From CAZWHE01 sp964633825 (lineage in GTDB: Bacteria > Planctomycetota > B15-G4 > CAYZWU01), in contig CAZWHE010000013.1 in assembly GCA_964633825.1 (NCBI GenBank), forward strand, positions 1-43,031: a DNA stretch of 43,031 nucleotides, given 5' to 3'. This document shows positions 17,808-26,533 of this stretch, piece by piece (the stretch's first letter is position 1; every line of letters starts with the position of its first letter). Under the pieces are notes generated by a model. That model was not told the origin of the DNA, did no database searches, and saw only the letters and a list, made by a program, of their open reading frames with translations. Both the position numbers and the translations under genes were made by a program.

Positions 17808-19136
17808 ATGGCTCACTCAGATCGGTGTGCTGGTCCTGAGGTTCCGGAAAACCAACAACTCTTAGATCAGGTTTCTCTGGAACTATTGAATTCGTACGAA
17901 TATATGGCGACGATCTATTCCTCGGCATCACGCCTGGCTCAGATGAGGGATGCGGTTGAAGCCGCCCGCTTCACTCTCGATATCAGCGTGGAGGCCACTG
18001 AATCGTCGGGAGGAATGCTGATATTATCGAGGAATGGCTCATCAGAGCGCGCCGCCCGGGTCCCCGATTATGTCGCCACGAGCAACACCGGACCCGGAAT
18101 CGAATCGTATGCATTGGATGAGGCAGGGGAGAACGACAAGTCAAGATATGAAAACGAATTTCACCGCAGGATCTGCACCAAGGATGGGCGTTTTCTGTCC
18201 AGCACACTCAGAGTGCCTGTTGATTTCGGCGGCATCCGCCAGGGAATTCTCTTTCTTTATTCTACAAATAGCAGGTTGTATTCCAGCGTAGACATCAAGA
18301 TCGCTGAGATCCTGGCGTCTCAGGGTGCTCTCGCGATCAAGAACCTCCTTTTTCTCGATGAGCTGGAAGATAAAAACATCCGCCTCTCTTCCACGTTGGA
18401 CGAGCTCACGGCCGCCCAGGACGAGCTGGTGCGTTCGGAACGTTTTTCCGCCCTGGGTGAGATGGCGAGCATGATCGTTCACGACATCAAAAATCCCATG
18501 GGCGGGTTGTTGGGATATGCCCAGCTGCTCAACGCGACCGCTGACGGCCTGAATCCTGACGAGATCAGGGAATATTCGGGCATGATCATCAACGAAATGC
18601 GCCGGTTGTCCGGATTGACCGAGGAAATCATGGACTTTTCCAGAGGGCTCGACAAAAAACTCAATCTCAGGGAGATGGAGCCTCCCGATCTGATCAATAC
18701 GGCCTGGCCCGTGATTCAGCAGGATCTTGTCAATAACGGGATGTCGCTTGTCAGGGAAGAGGCAGAGCCTACGGCTCGCGTCATGGTCGATTCGGACAAG
18801 CTCGAGCGCGTGTTGATCAACCTCGCTGTCAATGCCCGTCAGGCCATGGATGAAGGGGGCTCCCTGACCATTGCAGTCAAAATGAATGAAAACTGGGTGG
18901 AGCTTTCCTTCAGGGATACAGGAAAAGGAATTCCGGAGAATATCCGGGAAAAGATATTCGAGCCTTTTGTCACGCGAAAAAAGGGATCCAGCCTGGGAAT
19001 CGGGCTCGCCATGGCGCGATGGATTGTTCAGGCTCATCAGGGCGAGCTCGAAATCGGGAAGACCGGGCCGGATGGAACGGAAATGATCATCAGGCTGCCG
19101 CAAATGAATCAAGACGGAAAAGACGGGTCATTGTGA
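17808..19136 (+). CDS. soluble GAF-domain sensor histidine kinase
   Basis: The protein has 442 residues with no membrane segment. An N-terminal GAF-type domain spans about 25-185 (ISVEATESSGGMLILSR, then LRVPVDFGGIRQGILFLYS). A dimerisation helix carries the phospho-accepting His225 (HDIKNPMGGLLGY). The ATPase domain shows the N box (NLAVNARQAMDEGG), DTGKGIP and the glycine-rich GIGLAMARWIV. The HDIKNP motif and overall form resemble NtrB/AtoS-type kinases, which often act with sigma54 regulators. The start at 17808 is the ATG following AAAGGGAGA. Its stop overlaps the next pilin gene start (GTGA), so it is translationally tied to the secretion locus. The AT-rich 250 bases upstream hold no other gene and presumably the promoter. 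Confidence 0.92.
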   Translation: MAHSDRCAGPEVPENQQLLDQVSLELLNSYEYMATIYSSASRLAQMRDAVEAARFTLDISVEATESSGGMLILSRNGSSERAARVPDYVATSNTGPGIESYALDEAGENDKSRYENEFHRRICTKDGRFLSSTLRVPVDFGGIRQGILFLYSTNSRLYSSVDIKIAEILASQGALAIKNLLFLDELEDKNIRLSSTLDELTAAQDELVRSERFSALGEMASMIVHDIKNPMGGLLGYAQLLNATADGLNPDEIREYSGMIINEMRRLSGLTEEIMDFSRGLDKKLNLREMEPPDLINTAWPVIQQDLVNNGMSLVREEAEPTARVMVDSDKLERVLINLAVNARQAMDEGGSLTIAVKMNENWVELSFRDTGKGIPENIREKIFEPFVTRKKGSSLGIGLAMARWIVQAHQGELEIGKTGPDGTEMIIRLPQMNQDGKDGSL

Positions 19137-19621
19137 ACGGTTTTACAGTTATAGAATTGATGATCGTTGTCGTGATTTTGGGAATTATTGCCGCCATAGT
19201 GATTCCGGCCACAACGACCCAGATCGAAGATGTCAACAACGCCAGCCTCGATTTCGATCTCGAAATGATCAGGAAAGGGATTGAGCTCTATTACCATCAG
19301 CATGTAGGTGTCTATCCCGGTTATCCCGATGGAGACACCTCTTCCGATCCCACAGAGGAAGATTTTTTAAACCAAATGTTATCGCGAACGAACCGCCGGG
19401 GCGAGTTGGATAAAGATGGGCTGTACGGCCCCTATCTTCGGCCTGATTTGGGTTTTCCCAAAAACCCTTTTAACAAAAAAGACGCAATCTCCGTTTCGAA
19501 GGGGGGGGGATTGAAACCGAAATTCAATGGAGATTACGGCTGGACCTATAACGCCGTAACGGGTGCGTTCGATGCCGTCACCGAGGAGATAGGAGGAAAC
19601 GAGGTCAAGCAGTTTGATTAA
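19133..19621 (+). CDS. type IV pilin-like protein with a three-residue leader
   Basis: The protein has 162 residues. The GTG start at 19133 overlaps the kinase stop and gives a very short leader (MNG) before FTVIELMIVVVILGIIAAIV, the classic prepilin cleavage site and hydrophobic helix with Glu at +5. The C-terminal part has GspG-like features (YYHQHVGVYPGYP, LRPDLGFPKNPF, GWTYNAVTGAFDAV). It is probably a second major-type or minor pseudopilin of the same machine. A 200-base AT-rich gap separates it from the stronger GspG-like gene. An upstream in-frame extension exists but is antiparallel to nothing useful and only shadows the kinase. Confidence 0.85.
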   Translation: MNGFTVIELMIVVVILGIIAAIVIPATTTQIEDVNNASLDFDLEMIRKGIELYYHQHVGVYPGYPDGDTSSDPTEEDFLNQMLSRTNRRGELDKDGLYGPYLRPDLGFPKNPFNKKDAISVSKGGGLKPKFNGDYGWTYNAVTGAFDAVTEEIGGNEVKQFD

Positions 19622-19820
19622 CTCGCATGTTTGTCGCGATGAACCGCGCGAAATATCCGAGTTAACGAATCGACTTGATCGGGAAATTAAAAATATTTCA
19701 GAATGGTTAAATAAAAATCAGCATCCGACCGATAACGGTTACGAATGAATAAGATTTTTTAATATCAGTGAAGGGAAGCCGAGATCTGCGAGATAATAGT
19801 TTTGGAAAAGGAGACGAGTT

Positions 19821-20291
19821 ATGAAGGGTAGAGCAGGTTTTACATTGGTCGAACTTTTAATCGTGGTCATCATACTCGGCATTCTGGCCGCTGTGGTGAT
19901 CCCTCAGTTTGGTTCGGCGTCGTCGGAAGCCAAGGAATCGGCGCTCATGTCCGATCTCGCCACGCTGCGCAACGCGATCGACTTGTACAGGCTGCAGCAC
20001 AACGAAGTCTATCCCGGCAATCTCGATGGAGAAACGAGCTGGGATGATTTTGTGGCTCAACTGACAGCCGGTACGGATGTCGCAGGTGATGCCGGAAGTG
20101 ATTTCGGTCCCTATATCAGGACCGGTATTCCGCGTAATCCCATCAACAGCCTTGCCACGGGAGTCGAAGGCGCGATTCCCGACGATCCTGATGATACCTC
20201 CGGCTGGTTGTACGATGCCTCGACTGGTGAAATCAGGGCGAACAGTTCGGGGACAGGTCCGACCACGGGGATTGATTATTTCGATATGTAA
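19821..20291 (+). CDS. gspG: major pseudopilin, GspG-like
   Basis: The protein has 156 residues. The leader MKGRAG is cut before FTLVELLIVVIILGILAAVV, followed by IPQF, the standard major pseudopilin start. The GspG features follow: SALMSDLATLRNAIDLYRLQHNEVYPG, GPYIRTGIPRNPIN and GWLYDASTGEIRAN near the C-terminus. Major pseudopilins polymerise into the periplasmic pseudopilus that pushes substrates through the secretin. AAAAGGAGACGAG upstream is a strong ribosome site. A terminator follows directly, which suggests this gene is expressed more than the genes downstream. Confidence 0.92.
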   Translation: MKGRAGFTLVELLIVVIILGILAAVVIPQFGSASSEAKESALMSDLATLRNAIDLYRLQHNEVYPGNLDGETSWDDFVAQLTAGTDVAGDAGSDFGPYIRTGIPRNPINSLATGVEGAIPDDPDDTSGWLYDASTGEIRANSSGTGPTTGIDYFDM

Positions 20292-20320
20292 TGATTGTGC
20301 AAGATTGAGATTGGATCGAT

Positions 20321-20347
20321 AAAAAGGGCCCGGCATGGGCCCTTTTT
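20321..20347 (+). terminator. Rho-independent terminator after the major pseudopilin
   Basis: The 11-base inverted repeat (20321-20331 with about 20337-20347) has a GC-rich centre, a 5-base loop and a T run on the 3' side. It sits 30 bases after the GspG-like stop and 28 bases before the next gene, so it can cut or attenuate transcription within the locus. Confidence 0.88.
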
Positions 20348-20374
20348 ATTAAATGGGAAAAGGGGGCATTCCTG

Positions 20375-20908
20375 ATGATCTGCACGCGAAAAAACCAGGG
20401 ACGGGGTACATCGAAGAAATCTGCCGGAGCCGGCCGGGGAGGATTCAGCCTTGTCGAGGTTCTGATCGCCGTTGTCGTCGTCGGTGTCGGAATCTCGGCC
20501 GCCGTCTATGGTCTGGGGTCGGGTCAAAAGAGCGCGCACGAAGGGCGGTCGGACCTTGTCGCCGCAAACCTGGCTTGCTGGCTCAAGCAATACTCCGAAG
20601 GGCTCGCCTTCCGCGATCCCGATGGGGGCGGGATATTCGGGCCCGAAGCGGGCGAGACGGAGTTTTCGGATTTCGATGACATCGATGATCTGAATGGCTT
20701 GACCCTGATGCCCCCGGTGGGAGCCGACGGCGCCACACTCTCCTCGTACGGCATTTGGACTCAGAATGTCAGCGTCGTCTCTCTCGATCCGGAAACATTT
20801 GAAGAACTGGTGGTGTCGGGTGATTCGCCTCTTGTCAAGGTCGAGGTGGAAATCCTTTGCCAGGGAGCCTTCAAGGACGAGTACCAGTGGGTTGTGACAG
20901 AGAGGTGA
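20375..20908 (+). CDS. minor pseudopilin, GspI/PilV-like
   Basis: The protein has 177 residues. An unusually long basic leader (23 residues, ending RGG) precedes FSLVEVLIAVVVVGVGISAA, with Glu at +5. The helix and the following WLKQYSEGLAF and WTQNVSVVSLDPETFEEL segments fit the GspI/PilV class. Minor pseudopilins form the tip complex that starts pseudopilus assembly. The ribosome site AAAGGGGG lies upstream, and the stop codon is inside the ribosome site of the next gene. Class assignment within the minor pseudopilins is by position and general form. Confidence 0.8.
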   Translation: MICTRKNQGRGTSKKSAGAGRGGFSLVEVLIAVVVVGVGISAAVYGLGSGQKSAHEGRSDLVAANLACWLKQYSEGLAFRDPDGGGIFGPEAGETEFSDFDDIDDLNGLTLMPPVGADGATLSSYGIWTQNVSVVSLDPETFEELVVSGDSPLVKVEVEILCQGAFKDEYQWVVTER

Positions 20909-20913
20909 GTGAA

Positions 20914-22053
20914 ATGAATAAAAAAAACACGCCCATGGAAAGAGAGCTCAATCGGTGCGGCGGGCTCTTTCCAGCCGGGAGTGGAAAGGCCGATGCGTCC
21001 GGAGCCGGGGGAACCATTCTGGTCCAATGTCTCTTTATTTTTGCCCTCCTTTCCCTGGTCGCGGTGGGAGTTGTCGAATCGGGCGGAATCGGCAACGCCA
21101 TCTCGGGAGTTCTGCAAAACAATGTCCAGGCCAGGCTTCATGCGTATTCGGGTATCGAAATGGCTTACTGCAGGCTCTCGGACGACCAGGAATATGCGGG
21201 CGAGACTTTCATGTTTTCGACCAGCCCGGACACGGGAACGGATATCACCGTGGCCCCTATCGACGAGGTCGAGTACGACGTCGTCTCCAGAGGGTTCACG
21301 ACGAATGCCGAATGCGTCTTCCACACACAAGTCGATATCCGGCCGCGGGTCTTCGACTATGCCGTGACAGTCGGAAACGATATGAACATGGCGGGGATGG
21401 CGAGGATCATGGGCGATTGTTTTGTGGCGGACGATGCAGAGGGCAACTCGAGCGCCGTGATCACGGGCGATCTTGACCTGACGAAAGCGTCCGGCGGGGA
21501 TCTTCCCACTGTCAACGGCGAGGTCCGGATCACCGATCTGGATATCACCTTTCCGGCCTACTCCATGAGCGACCTGAGGACACAGGCCCAGACGGACGGG
21601 TATTACCACAGCGGCGGGATCTTCCACGTTATCTCGAACCAGGACCTGACAGGCGTTGTCTTCATCGAGAGCTGCTGGTTCATCGGTTTCGAAAATGTCA
21701 CCATCGACGGAGTGCTGGTCCTGAATTCGTGTTATCAGTTCTGGGTCGATGACGGTTATCTCAAGGTTAAAAGAGATGTCGATATCGCCGGGAATACGGC
21801 CATTCTGGCGCCATACGTTCATTTCAAGACCAATCCGAACACGACTGTCGACATTTACGGCCTGGCCTACGTCAGATCCGCCCAGTTAAGAGGTGACGGA
21901 ACTTTCTCCGGCCCGGTTCTCGTCATAGAGAACTTTAGGACATTGACAGGCGCCACGCGCTTCCAGGTTCCGGCCGAGCTCAAAGGACCGGAATACGGCG
22001 TGATCGATTTCAATGAGTTCAGGCTGACGGAAACACTTTACGAGGAACTATGA
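20914..22053 (+). CDS. GspK/PilX-like minor pseudopilin with a beta-helix-like body
   Basis: The protein has 379 residues. The ATG at 20914 follows a full GAGGTGA ribosome site. A membrane segment at about 34-53 (GTILVQCLFIFALLSLVAVG) has no Glu at +5, as is known for GspK. The body (about 140-360) is rich in short hydrophobic strands with regular turns (GDLDLTKASGGDLPTV, GVVFIESCWFIGFENVTIDG, VDIAGNTAILAPYV), which suggests a beta-helix or bactofilin-like stack rather than the alpha-helical GspK body. Its place between GspI- and GspH-like genes supports a tip role. ATGA overlaps the next gene. Confidence 0.7.
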   Translation: MNKKNTPMERELNRCGGLFPAGSGKADASGAGGTILVQCLFIFALLSLVAVGVVESGGIGNAISGVLQNNVQARLHAYSGIEMAYCRLSDDQEYAGETFMFSTSPDTGTDITVAPIDEVEYDVVSRGFTTNAECVFHTQVDIRPRVFDYAVTVGNDMNMAGMARIMGDCFVADDAEGNSSAVITGDLDLTKASGGDLPTVNGEVRITDLDITFPAYSMSDLRTQAQTDGYYHSGGIFHVISNQDLTGVVFIESCWFIGFENVTIDGVLVLNSCYQFWVDDGYLKVKRDVDIAGNTAILAPYVHFKTNPNTTVDIYGLAYVRSAQLRGDGTFSGPVLVIENFRTLTGATRFQVPAELKGPEYGVIDFNEFRLTETLYEEL

Positions 22054-22526
22054 AAACCAATGGAATGAATAAAAAGGCTTTCACCCTGACCGAAATGATC
22101 GTGGTCGTGGCTGTTATCGCCGTCTCGGCTGCAGTGGTTCTGCCCTCGGTTCTCGATTACACCGACGTCAAAGCCGACGTGACGGGCAGAAAGATCGTGG
22201 CCGCCATCCGCTTTGCCAAGTCGCGCGCTTTGGCCGAGAGGCAGACCTACCGCGTTGTTTTCAACCTGAAAGCCAATTCGGTCCGAGTGGAGAATGAAAA
22301 AGGCACGGCCGCGTGGAATCCCGTGACCTGGTCGGATTACGAGTGGACTCTCAAGCACGGACAGATCAGCAAGGTGGGCTTCGGCGAATCGCCCGAGCTC
22401 GAGTTTGGTCCATTGGGCGAAGCCTCCTCGGGGGGACAGATCATCGTGGTCTACGGCACGTTGACACAAACTTTCACGGTCTCGCCGATTACGGGGCGCG
22501 TGGCCGTTGTGGAGACAGGGGAATGA
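22050..22526 (+). CDS. minor pseudopilin, GspH/FimT-like
   Basis: The protein has 158 residues. The leader ends KKA and cleavage is predicted before FTLTEMIVVVAVIAVSAAVV; Ala instead of Gly at -1 is an uncommon but tolerated variant. The family patterns KIVAAIRFAKSRALAERQTYRVVF and a C-terminal strand (TQTFTVSPITGRVAVV) match GspH/FimT. It overlaps the gene before by ATGA and the gene after by ATGA, so all three are probably made in fixed ratio. Confidence 0.88.
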   Translation: MKTNGMNKKAFTLTEMIVVVAVIAVSAAVVLPSVLDYTDVKADVTGRKIVAAIRFAKSRALAERQTYRVVFNLKANSVRVENEKGTAAWNPVTWSDYEWTLKHGQISKVGFGESPELEFGPLGEASSGGQIIVVYGTLTQTFTVSPITGRVAVVETGE

Positions 22527-23635
22527 AACGAAGCAGACAGAATGGAATGACGCTGGTTGAGGTCCTCCTGGCCGCGGCGCTGGGCGCCTGCCTGTTGACG
22601 GCGCTCTCCGTCTCGGTGGGGACTTCTCTCGATTCTTATTCCACGAGCCTGGACGAACAGGACCTGACCCTGGCCCTGCACACCGCCCTGGAGCGCATCA
22701 TGAAAGCGGTTTCCACGTCGTCGCTGGCCGAAGTGAAATCATCGGCCTCCCTCTTTCTCAATTATCCCGGCGGGGGGACGGAGCAATATTACTGGGATGA
22801 AAAAGTCGGCGGTTTTTTATATCTGTCAAGGGATTACGGGGAAGCCGTCGAGGTCGTCGGCGGGGTGCAGAGTCTCAATTTTTCAGCAAATCTGGCCGAT
22901 AGTTCGGAAGAAATTACAGAGAGCGCGAGCCAGGAACTGCTGAGCTTCAGCCAGTACGGGGGTGTTCCGCAGGAATGGCAGGACTGCCTCCTCGATGAGC
23001 TGGGCCTTCACGGGCTCACTTTTAATGTCGTTTACGACGACGAGGTCGAGGAGATCGAGATCACGAGGATCGAAGTACGCATCGGGAAAACCATCGACCA
23101 GGAAGCCGATCTCATGATCACTCTGATGGAAGGGATCACCGAGCCCCACCCCCGGCCGTGGGGGACCGCGATCGCATCGACTACGGTCCGAAACGGTGAT
23201 ATCCCTCTTGTCTATTGGGAAGGCCCCGACCTGATGGTCGGCTGGATGAGCATCGACCTGCCCGGCGGTTTTGTGATTCAGCCGAACCGGTATTACTGTG
23301 TCTTGTTCAATTCCTCAATGTTTCTGGCCGGATTCGGTGAAGAGGAAATGGAGGCCGGGTATCTCCGGATCGCGGCGGTGACAAGCGGAACCGGTCCGCA
23401 GAACGACATGGCCTACATCGGAACCGAGGACGGGGGAGTCAACTGGGAACCGGCTCTTGGGGGCAGCGATTATCTCAACAAGGACGTTCCGATTGTTCTC
23501 GAAGGGGACATATCCAATGTGGTGAATGACCCCGTCCTTCGTGTGGAGTCGATCGATATTACCCTCGGTCTGGCGCTGGGCGGTTTAGAAGAGTCCGGCG
23601 CGGGAAGAGCGAAAGTGCGCGGAGGGGGGGAATAG
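22523..23635 (+). CDS. minor pseudopilin, GspJ/PilW-like, with an inserted beta domain
   Basis: The protein has 370 residues, clearly longer than usual GspJ (about 200). The leader MKRSRQNG is cut before MTLVEVLLAAALGACLLTAL. The helix and the segment around LALHTALERIMKAVS, then YYWDEKVGGFLYLSRDYGE, are GspJ/PilW-like. Residues about 200-330 differ: they read like an extracellular jelly-roll module (GTAIASTTV, VGWMSIDLPGG, PNRYYCVLF, GTEDGGVNWEP). A final strand (LRVESIDITLGLALGG) returns to the pseudopilin pattern. The ATG at 22523 overlaps the preceding stop, and the stop overlaps the GTG of the next gene by one base. Confidence 0.8.
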   Translation: MKRSRQNGMTLVEVLLAAALGACLLTALSVSVGTSLDSYSTSLDEQDLTLALHTALERIMKAVSTSSLAEVKSSASLFLNYPGGGTEQYYWDEKVGGFLYLSRDYGEAVEVVGGVQSLNFSANLADSSEEITESASQELLSFSQYGGVPQEWQDCLLDELGLHGLTFNVVYDDEVEEIEITRIEVRIGKTIDQEADLMITLMEGITEPHPRPWGTAIASTTVRNGDIPLVYWEGPDLMVGWMSIDLPGGFVIQPNRYYCVLFNSSMFLAGFGEEEMEAGYLRIAAVTSGTGPQNDMAYIGTEDGGVNWEPALGGSDYLNKDVPIVLEGDISNVVNDPVLRVESIDITLGLALGGLEESGAGRAKVRGGGE

Positions 23636-25350
23636 TGCAATCTCTGTTTCCATGGGGACGCCCGGCTTATACGCCGATCAGCCTGAGGATCGGATCGAAG
23701 ACCGTCCGCATGGTGCAGGCCCGGATCTCCCAGGGCCGGGTCGAAGAGCACAGCTCCATCTCGGCGCCGATCCGGGGCGAAGGCGACGACCGCGATCGCG
23801 CTGTCGAGGAGGCGGTCAGGATCTGCCTGGCCAACGGTGATTTCAGGGGGAAGAAAACCGTACTCTGTCTTTGTGGCGAAGACGTTCTCATACAGCAGCA
23901 GCGCGTGACTCTCGATTCTGAAAATGAAAGCAGGGAGAGCATTCAAAAAAAGATCAGCCAGGAATTCCGCCTCAATCTCGCCAGGGACATCGACACGGAT
24001 TTTACGCGAATCCTTTCCACAGGGAAGATCTACGAACGGCACGAATGCAAAGAAGAAATGATCATCGTCGTGGTCAAGCGCGAGCTTGTCTGGCGATATG
24101 TGAGGCTTCTCGAAAAGACCGGGCTGTGCATCCACCGGATCGGTGTCGAGCCCTTTGCGTTCTTCAGCGCCTATCTCCGGTTCTGGCCCGAAGACGCGGC
24201 GGTAAAGGGGGACGAATCTCCGCAGGAAAGCCCTTCCAAAGCCATCATCAATATGGGCGAGTCAAAAACCGAAGTCGTCATAGTCCGAAACGGCCACCCC
24301 GCCTTTGTTCGATCTCTTTCCGTTGGAATGGAAAAATTCACGGAATCGATCGCCGCCAAGATGAACCTGGACAAAGAAGAAATGGGACAGCTCATCGGGG
24401 AGATGAGGGAGGGACGTGAAGTCAGCGGGATCGTCAGAGACGCCATCATGAATGCCGTCCGTCCCGATTTCGAGTTCATGTGCTCCGAGATCATGACGTG
24501 TTTCAGGTATTTCTCCTCCACGTCGAAACGCGACTTCGTGGAGAGGGTTATTGTGCTGGGCGACTGCGTGAACAGCCTTTTTTCGAAGGATCTATTCCGG
24601 GAGCGGCTCGGACTCCCGGTCCTTGGCTGGACGGAAGAAGGGGAAGAGAGTGATCAAGATCCCGCGCCGGAAAGGTTTCTCATCGAACCCCAGGATGTCT
24701 CTCTCGTCGCTCTGGCCCTGGAGGAATTGGACGGAAAGGTTTCCAATGTCGATTTCCTTCCCTTCGAAATCACCGAGAAGAGGGAAAAAGGGAGGGCGAA
24801 CCGGATGCGGTTCGCCTGTCTCGGAGCGGCGCTGGTTCTCATGTGGGCTTTCCATGTCAAAAGCGGGCAGAGGGAGGTCCTGCTCGGAAATATCTGCGGC
24901 ATGTTCAAAAGCCGCTGCGAAATGATGGAGCTCACCAGCGAGAGCGTGGCGAAGCTTCTCAAAGAATCGAAAAAGCTCAAGAACCGCGAAAAGGTCCTGC
25001 TCCAGGCTTCGTGCCCCCTGCTGCCCACACGCGTCCTGGCCGAAATCACCCGAGCCACCGGCCCCGGAATCAGTCTCGGCAAGATGTCGATGAACTTCAC
25101 ATTCGGCAAGAGTGTCGTCAAATCGGGGAAGAAGAAAAAAACCGTCGTCGATTACTCAAAGCCCATTCTCATGATGACGATCGAGGGCGTGGCCGCATCG
25201 CCCGAGGAGGTTTCGCTTTTCGTGGGACGGCTCAAAGACTCGGGCGCTTTTTCGTCGATCCACGACGATGGATTTTCGAACGTCCGCGGTGAGAATATGA
25301 TGCAGAAACAGTTCACCGTCAGGCTGGAGATCGGAAAGGACGACCAATGA
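23635..25350 (+). CDS. PilM-PilN fusion (GspL-like inner-membrane platform protein)
   Basis: The protein has 571 residues, with a GTG start overlapping the previous stop. Residues about 1-370 form a PilM/GspL actin-like cytoplasmic domain (TPISLRIGSKTVRMVQ, AIINMGESKTEVVIVRNGHP, VERVIVLGDCVNSLF). A single membrane helix lies at about 391-408. The remainder is PilN-like: a coiled coil, then LPTRVLAEITRATGPGISL, IEGVAASPEEVSLFVGRL and FTVRLEIGK. Having both in one chain is the GspL arrangement of type II secretion; type IV pili encode them separately. It links the ATPase in the cytoplasm to the periplasmic ring. ATGA overlaps pilO. Confidence 0.85.
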   Translation: MQSLFPWGRPAYTPISLRIGSKTVRMVQARISQGRVEEHSSISAPIRGEGDDRDRAVEEAVRICLANGDFRGKKTVLCLCGEDVLIQQQRVTLDSENESRESIQKKISQEFRLNLARDIDTDFTRILSTGKIYERHECKEEMIIVVVKRELVWRYVRLLEKTGLCIHRIGVEPFAFFSAYLRFWPEDAAVKGDESPQESPSKAIINMGESKTEVVIVRNGHPAFVRSLSVGMEKFTESIAAKMNLDKEEMGQLIGEMREGREVSGIVRDAIMNAVRPDFEFMCSEIMTCFRYFSSTSKRDFVERVIVLGDCVNSLFSKDLFRERLGLPVLGWTEEGEESDQDPAPERFLIEPQDVSLVALALEELDGKVSNVDFLPFEITEKREKGRANRMRFACLGAALVLMWAFHVKSGQREVLLGNICGMFKSRCEMMELTSESVAKLLKESKKLKNREKVLLQASCPLLPTRVLAEITRATGPGISLGKMSMNFTFGKSVVKSGKKKKTVVDYSKPILMMTIEGVAASPEEVSLFVGRLKDSGAFSSIHDDGFSNVRGENMMQKQFTVRLEIGKDDQ

Positions 25351-25880
25351 TCATGCGCAAGGAAACGATGATCATGATCGGCGGCGCTCTGGTGCTTCTC
25401 GGCCTGTTCTTCAACATTGTCTACAAGCCCGCGGTCAATAAGATCGATGAATTGAAGTCCGATGTTCAGAAGTTCCAAACCATGGGCTTTCAGGACAGCG
25501 CCATGACGGATACCTTCCTTCAGAAGAAGAAGGAACAGGAGCATTTCATCGCTCATATTGCGGAAATGGAAAAGAGCTTTCTCGATTCCGGCAAGAAGGA
25601 CGCGTTCATGGCCGATCTGCGAAAGATCATTGCAGAGGCCGAGGTCTTCGATGATGAGGTGGCGCCGACGAAGTCCAGGAAATCGATGGGCGACCTCGAA
25701 ACCATCGGTTTCTCGATGCGCATGAAGGGAATGTTCGCGGACATCTACTCGTTTCTGCGCTCTATCGAGGAGATGAAAGAAAAGGTGTGGCTCGACAAGA
25801 TCATTCTCACAAGAGGACGGAGTAAGGACGGGTTGCTGTCGCTCGACCTGACGCTCTCCGTGCCGGTGTTGACTCAATGA
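25347..25880 (+). CDS. pilO: PilO/GspM-like inner-membrane protein
   Basis: The protein has 177 residues. A short cytoplasmic tail and one membrane helix (about 9-26, MIGGALVLLGLFFNIVY) precede a coiled coil (KIDELKSDVQKFQTMG) and a ferredoxin-like periplasmic domain (LETIGFSMRMKGMFADIYSFLRSIEEM, then LDLTLSVPVL). This is the PilO/GspM plan, which forms a complex with PilN/GspL in the inner-membrane platform. The start overlaps the previous stop. Confidence 0.88.
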   Translation: MIMRKETMIMIGGALVLLGLFFNIVYKPAVNKIDELKSDVQKFQTMGFQDSAMTDTFLQKKKEQEHFIAHIAEMEKSFLDSGKKDAFMADLRKIIAEAEVFDDEVAPTKSRKSMGDLETIGFSMRMKGMFADIYSFLRSIEEMKEKVWLDKIILTRGRSKDGLLSLDLTLSVPVLTQ

Positions 25881-25893
25881 GGGGGTGGTTTGC

Positions 25894-26493
25894 TTGAAAG
25901 ACCAGGTCGACAAGCTCGTTAAAGTCATAAAGCGGGAACGCAAGAAAGTCGTTTTCCTGACGGTCCTTCTCGTTTTCTTTTTCTACCTGGTGATCCCGCT
26001 CATGTCCGGCTCGGATCAAGAAGAGACACAAACCGCCGGAACCCGGTCCGAAAAGAAGAAAAAAAAGAAGAGCGATACGAAGCAGTCGACCGATTCGGAA
26101 GATGTCTCCAAGGAGGCCGGGGAATCGCAATATCCGGTTTTTCTCATAGAGCCCGTCAAGGCCGATCTTTTGGCGGGGAATCCCTTTCTGCCCTTGGGCA
26201 TGAACAGCGGCGCCATGGGTCAATCGGGAAGAAAGGGCCGGATGCGCATGGGCTCTTCCTATCCCGGGAGCGAGATGGAAGAGATCAAGAAAATGAATGT
26301 GGCAAGCACCCTGCTCGGCGAAATATCGACCTGCGTGGTAGATGGGGAGGTTCTTCGCGTGGGATCGGAATACAAAGGGTTTGTAGTCAAAGAGATAGGA
26401 AGCCAATACGTTGTCTTCACCAGCTCGTTCGGTGAATATCGTGCAACGATCCAAAGTCCGGTCAAGAAAATCGTGCGGATTGTCGATAAATGA
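25894..26493 (+). CDS. PilP/GspC-like linker protein
   Basis: From the TTG start the protein has about 199 residues. It has a membrane helix at about 19-37, a very basic, low-complexity stretch with six lysines in a row, then a C-terminal HR-type domain (about 135-199: ASTLLGEISTCVVDGEVLRVG, FVVKEIGSQYVVFTS). Such domains in PilP and GspC dock on the secretin N-domains. The TTG at 25894 is chosen because GAGGGGGTG lies six bases before it; a GTG at 25885 lies inside that site. It sits just before the secretin gene, as pilP and gspC usually do. Confidence 0.75.
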   Translation: MKDQVDKLVKVIKRERKKVVFLTVLLVFFFYLVIPLMSGSDQEETQTAGTRSEKKKKKKSDTKQSTDSEDVSKEAGESQYPVFLIEPVKADLLAGNPFLPLGMNSGAMGQSGRKGRMRMGSSYPGSEMEEIKKMNVASTLLGEISTCVVDGEVLRVGSEYKGFVVKEIGSQYVVFTSSFGEYRATIQSPVKKIVRIVDK

Positions 26494-26533
26494 TTGACTC
26501 CAAAAAGGATGCACGTTTTTTGTGTGGGGAGAT

